Shown in pieces: positions 61,674-64,000 of a stretch of DNA of 64,000 nt (position 1 is the first letter of the stretch; every line of letters begins with the position of its first letter). A program made the position numbers and the translations under genes. The notes beneath the pieces are model-generated. The model was given only the letters and a program-made list of their open reading frames with translations. It had not been told where the DNA came from and ran no database searches. This DNA is from Streptomyces albireticuli (GTDB lineage Bacteria; Actinomycetota; Actinomycetes; Streptomycetales; Streptomycetaceae), in NCBI RefSeq assembly GCF_002192455.1, contig NZ_CP021744.1, positions 3,068,001 through 3,132,000 on the forward strand, in the 5' to 3' direction.

Positions 61674-62684
61674 TCACCTCCCCGTGGAGCAGTAGCCGGT
61701 CGGGCAGAACGAGCCGAGCACCGTCCGGAAGATCTGCACGTGCGCCGTCCACTCCCCCGACGGCCCGGCGACCAGCAGGGCGTACTGCTTGCCGTCCCCG
61801 GCGGTCATGGCGTGCAGGGCGACGTGCCGGGCGCCACCCGTGCCGGGGGTGTACGTGTACTCCAGCTCGGCCGCGCCGTCGGAGAGCTTCCACAGGCCGA
61901 CCTTGCGGTAGCCCTTGTTGCCCGAGACGGCCTTGTCGGTCGCGACGACGGCCTCGTACGGCGTCTTCTCCGGGCCGTTCAGCCGGAAGACCTGGATGAG
62001 GCTGCCGCCGTCCGCGTTCTTGTAGAAGACGCTGGCGCCCTGGGTGCTGCGCGACCAGCCGCGCGGCACGGCCAGCGTGACGCCGGACGCGTCCCGCACC
62101 CGGGTCCAGCCCGAGGGCACCCCGGTCCCGGAGCCGCTCGACGCCGCCGACGGGGTGTACGTCGATCCGCCGCTCGTGCTTCCCGAGCTCGTCGATCCGT
62201 AGGTGGAGCCGTACGTGGACCCGTACGTCGACCCGTATGTGGAACCGGAGGTGGACCCGTACGTCGAACCGTACGTGGAACCGGAGGTGGAGCTCCCGTA
62301 GGTGGAACCTCCCGACGTGGAACCGTACGTGGTCCCTCCGTAGGTCGAACTCCCGGAAGTGGAACCGTACGTGGAGCCCCCGTAGGTGGAGTCGCCGGAC
62401 GACGAACCGGGCGTCGGCGGTGCGCTGTAGCCGGGCCGCACGGTGCCGCCCGGCGCCCCGCTCTCCTCGTCGTCCCGGAACAGCGCCCAGGCGCCGATCC
62501 CGATGCCGCCCGCGAACACCACCCCGACCAGCGCACCGGCCAGGATCGTCGCGTGCGAGGGCCCGTGCGGCTCGCCCGGCCCGCCCGCGCCGATGAGGAT
62601 CTCCGGCTCGTCCGGGTCGTAGGGGTTCTTCGCGGGCGGGTCGTCCTCCACCCACTGCTGGAGGTCCGCGTCCCAGCGGCTCAT
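61674..62684 (-). CDS. Single-pass membrane protein with Ser-Thr-Tyr-Gly repeat linker
   Basis: 336 residues. Short cytoplasmic N-terminus (MSRWDADLQQWVEDDPPAK), one membrane helix (ATILAGALVGVVFAGGIGIGAWALF), then about 110 residues made mostly of STYG, GSTYGSTSG and similar units, and a C-terminal folded domain of about 150 residues (GWTRVRDASGVTLAVPRGWSRSTQGASVFYKNADGG...). The C-terminal domain looks like the serine/threonine-kinase extracellular region or lipoprotein domain common in Streptomyces. Tyr/Ser/Gly-rich repeats may be cell-wall spanning or sticky. ATG with GAGGGGG upstream. Confidence 0.7.
   Translation of the reverse strand: MSRWDADLQQWVEDDPPAKNPYDPDEPEILIGAGGPGEPHGPSHATILAGALVGVVFAGGIGIGAWALFRDDEESGAPGGTVRPGYSAPPTPGSSSGDSTYGGSTYGSTSGSSTYGGTTYGSTSGGSTYGSSTSGSTYGSTYGSTSGSTYGSTYGSTYGSTYGSTSSGSTSGGSTYTPSAASSGSGTGVPSGWTRVRDASGVTLAVPRGWSRSTQGASVFYKNADGGSLIQVFRLNGPEKTPYEAVVATDKAVSGNKGYRKVGLWKLSDGAAELEYTYTPGTGGARHVALHAMTAGDGKQYALLVAGPSGEWTAHVQIFRTVLGSFCPTGYCSTGR
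62155..62400 (-). repeat. Degenerate tandem repeat coding the STYG linker
   Basis: Repeats built from a 12-base unit (TCCACGTACGGC-like on the minus strand, encoding Ser-Thr-Tyr-Gly) with changes every few copies. Synonymous codon changes between copies argue against very recent slippage, but copy number probably varies between strains. Confidence 0.75.
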
Positions 62685-62697
62685 CCGTTCCACCCCC

Positions 62698-63246
62698 TCA
62701 CGCCAGCAGCTGCGTGATCGCCTGCACGACGGCGAGCGCCGACGCCAGCCCGCCGGCCGCCGTCGCCCCGCCGGTCAGCAGCGCCCGGAGCCGCACCAGA
62801 CGGCCGCGCTCGGCGCGCCCGTCCCGGACGGCCGTCGCCTCCAGCCCGGCCAGCTCACCGTCGACGTCGTCGAGACCGTCGCCCTCGGCCCGTGCCAGCA
62901 GCGGCAGTTGGCCGCGCAGTTCGCGAACGGCGGTGAGGAGATCGGGCGAAAGGAGCACCAACTCCCTCGACGCGTCGACCGCTTCGGACTCCCGGCCCGC
63001 GGCCAGAGCGCCGCCGAGTACCTCGCCGACGGCGATGCCGCCCTCACCGGGCGCCCCGGACGGCACGGGCACGGGACCCGGGGCCGCGTCCGTCGCGGCG
63101 GGCGGGCCCACGCGCTCCGAGCGGTCCTCGGCGCGGGCCTTCTCCCCGCTGGCGGCCGCGCCGCCGGTCATGCGGCCGATGACGATGCCACCGCCCTTGC
63201 CGCCGCCGTTCCTGTCGCCCTGTGTCCCTTGGGTGTCGTCACCCAT
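62698..63246 (-). CDS. Small protein with two Gly/Ala (I/V)x(I/V)G motifs and a helical C-terminus
   Basis: 182 residues. The motif GGIVIGRMTGGAAASG is at 19-34 and GGIAVGEVLGGALAAG at 69-84, joined by a Pro/Ala-rich segment. The C-terminal about 90 residues are helical (ELVLLSPDLLTAVRELRGQLPLLARAEGDGLDDV) and end in a hydrophobic Gly/Ala helix. Similar helical domains follow Gly-rich motifs in actinobacterial proteins such as DUF5955, by memory only. The ATG shares one base with the stop of the upstream gene, which ends with the same motif. Likely a pair of partners in a signalling or assembly system; see findings. Confidence 0.65.
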   Translation of the reverse strand: MGDDTQGTQGDRNGGGKGGGIVIGRMTGGAAASGEKARAEDRSERVGPPAATDAAPGPVPVPSGAPGEGGIAVGEVLGGALAAGRESEAVDASRELVLLSPDLLTAVRELRGQLPLLARAEGDGLDDVDGELAGLEATAVRDGRAERGRLVRLRALLTGGATAAGGLASALAVVQAITQLLA

Positions 63247-64000
63247 CACGATCCCCCGTCCTTCGTCATGTTCTTCGCCTTGGCGCCGGCGCCCGCGGCC
63301 ACCGCGCCGCCGCTCATCGAGCCGATGAAGACGCCGCCCTCGCTGATCTGCACGATCTGCTGCTCGAACTGGTCGGTCTCGTAGCCCTGCGAGCGCAGGG
63401 CGTCCCGCACGCCGCTCGCGATCCGGTCCTGGACCGTCTTCACGTAGCGGCTGATGTCCATCTCCTGGAAGAGCGACACCGTCTCCGCGCCGCCCAGCTC
63501 CCGCACGGACTGCGCCGGGCCGTCGGGCAGCGCGCGCTGCGGCTCGGCGAGCCAGGTGCGGAAGCCCGAGATGCCGGCCCGGACCGTGGAGACGGCGGCC
63601 GCGAACCCCGCGGCGGGCCCGCTGAGCAGCGCCCGCAGGCCGTCGCGCAGCGGGTCGTCCTGGCCGCGCGCCGCGATCACGTCGACCGAGCGGAACTCCG
63701 TCCGGATCGGCGTCAGGATGTGCGGCACGACCTCCAGCACCAGCATCCCTCCCTGCGTGTGCACCCTGACCAGGACGGACACCACGACCTGCTCGTCCCA
63801 GGCGCCGACGCGCACCCGGAGGAAGTACCGGCGGGCCTCGCCGCCCTCGTCCACCGCCTCGGCGACGTGCTGCGTCACCGTGGCGTCCGCGTAGTCGAGC
63901 CGGGGGCGCGGCGGGCCGACCGGCAGATAGACGAACTCCTCGATCTCCAGGTCCTTCAGCCGGTCCCGGCTGGTCGCTGCGGCACCCTGCCGCAGCGCCT
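63246..64000 (-). CDS. Partial CDS at window edge, C-terminal Gly/Ala motif
   Basis: Open frame reaches the window edge with no stop, so the start lies beyond 64000; a GTG at 63878 is internal because the upstream frame also looks coding (LEIEEFVYLPVGPPRPRLDYADATVTQH). It has a beta-rich domain (RYFLRVRVGAWDEQVVVSVLVRVHTQGGMLVLEVVPHIL) and helical segments, then ends with GGVFIGSMSGGAVAAG (63291-63338) and a short basic tail AGAKAKNMTKDGGS. The motif matches those of the downstream gene, to which it is coupled by a TGATG overlap. Function unknown. Confidence 0.6.
   Translation of the reverse strand, partial: ALRQGAAATSRDRLKDLEIEEFVYLPVGPPRPRLDYADATVTQHVAEAVDEGGEARRYFLRVRVGAWDEQVVVSVLVRVHTQGGMLVLEVVPHILTPIRTEFRSVDVIAARGQDDPLRDGLRALLSGPAAGFAAAVSTVRAGISGFRTWLAEPQRALPDGPAQSVRELGGAETVSLFQEMDISRYVKTVQDRIASGVRDALRSQGYETDQFEQQIVQISEGGVFIGSMSGGAVAAGAGAKAKNMTKDGGS

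Noticed and set aside
62237..62596. Trp/Arg-rich plus-strand open frame
   Set aside because: Antisense of the STYG repeat; the Trp-Asn-Arg pattern is a by-product of the repeat.

Overview
The window is high-GC actinobacterial DNA, almost certainly from a Streptomyces chromosome. GC-rich codon use, many GTG starts, one-to-four-base stop/start overlaps, XRE/DUF397 and GlxA/AraC regulators, and a gene order around sdhCDAB, dacA and trpS that (from memory) resembles the S. coelicolor core all point that way. No rRNA, tRNA, CRISPR array, transposase or integrase was found. Layout: 0.06-1.65 kb is a secreted tripeptidyl-aminopeptidase-like hydrolase. 1.76-7.9 kb is an RHS/YD-repeat polymorphic-toxin locus: SseB-like protein, partner protein, 1621-residue RHS protein with a WXG-like N-terminus and a variable toxin tip, and a small putative immunity gene with a TTG start. 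8.1-11.8 kb holds a lipoprotein, a GNAT acetyltransferase, a GlxA-type AraC regulator and a divergent MFS exporter. After a 1.1 kb noncoding stretch rich in inverted repeats comes a compact biosynthetic operon (12.9-21.2 kb). Its order is stand-alone cupin, methionyl-tRNA-synthetase-like enzyme, aspartate 1-decarboxylase, lysine N-hydroxylase, glycine-oxidase-like flavoenzyme, HxxxDG acyltransferase, VOC protein and hotdog thioesterase. The cupin, MetRS-like, N-hydroxylase and flavoenzyme set is the recognised N-N bond-forming cassette of s56-p1, triacsin and formycin/pyrazomycin pathways. Here the cupin and MetRS-like parts are separate overlapping genes, and a catalytically intact PanD suggests beta-alanine as the amino acid that becomes a hydrazine. 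This is the most interesting system in the window. 21.2-30 kb contains an ATPase/XRE/DUF397 regulatory module, a NarL-type two-component system, an acyl-CoA mutase large subunit, and an ECF sigma factor with a single-pass membrane partner. 30.6-35.5 kb carries a GT4 glycosyltransferase, a GH20 hexosaminidase lipoprotein and an OHCU decarboxylase that appears to start at CTG. 35.7-39.1 kb is sdhCDAB with a strong terminator. 39.4-54 kb is mostly core and housekeeping: MerR/hydrolase pair, peptide-binding protein, a D,D-carboxypeptidase with an unusual KNG box, YihY/BrkB, 2'-5' RNA ligase-like protein, trpS, rocD, glutathionylspermidine-synthase-like gene with lipoprotein, DMT transporter, MocR regulator, AhpD-like and PEP-mutase-like pair. 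54.1-61.4 kb is a glycine-betaine operon on the minus strand (betB-betA-proV-proW-proX) joining choline oxidation with a quaternary-amine ABC importer whose two permease domains are fused. At the right edge are a membrane protein with a Ser-Thr-Tyr-Gly repeat linker and two overlapping genes. Those two genes share a 16-residue Gly/Ala motif (three copies) resembling RHIM-like amyloid signalling motifs. A dispersed GC-rich repeat family, including four identical 31-bp modules, sits in many of the intergenic gaps.
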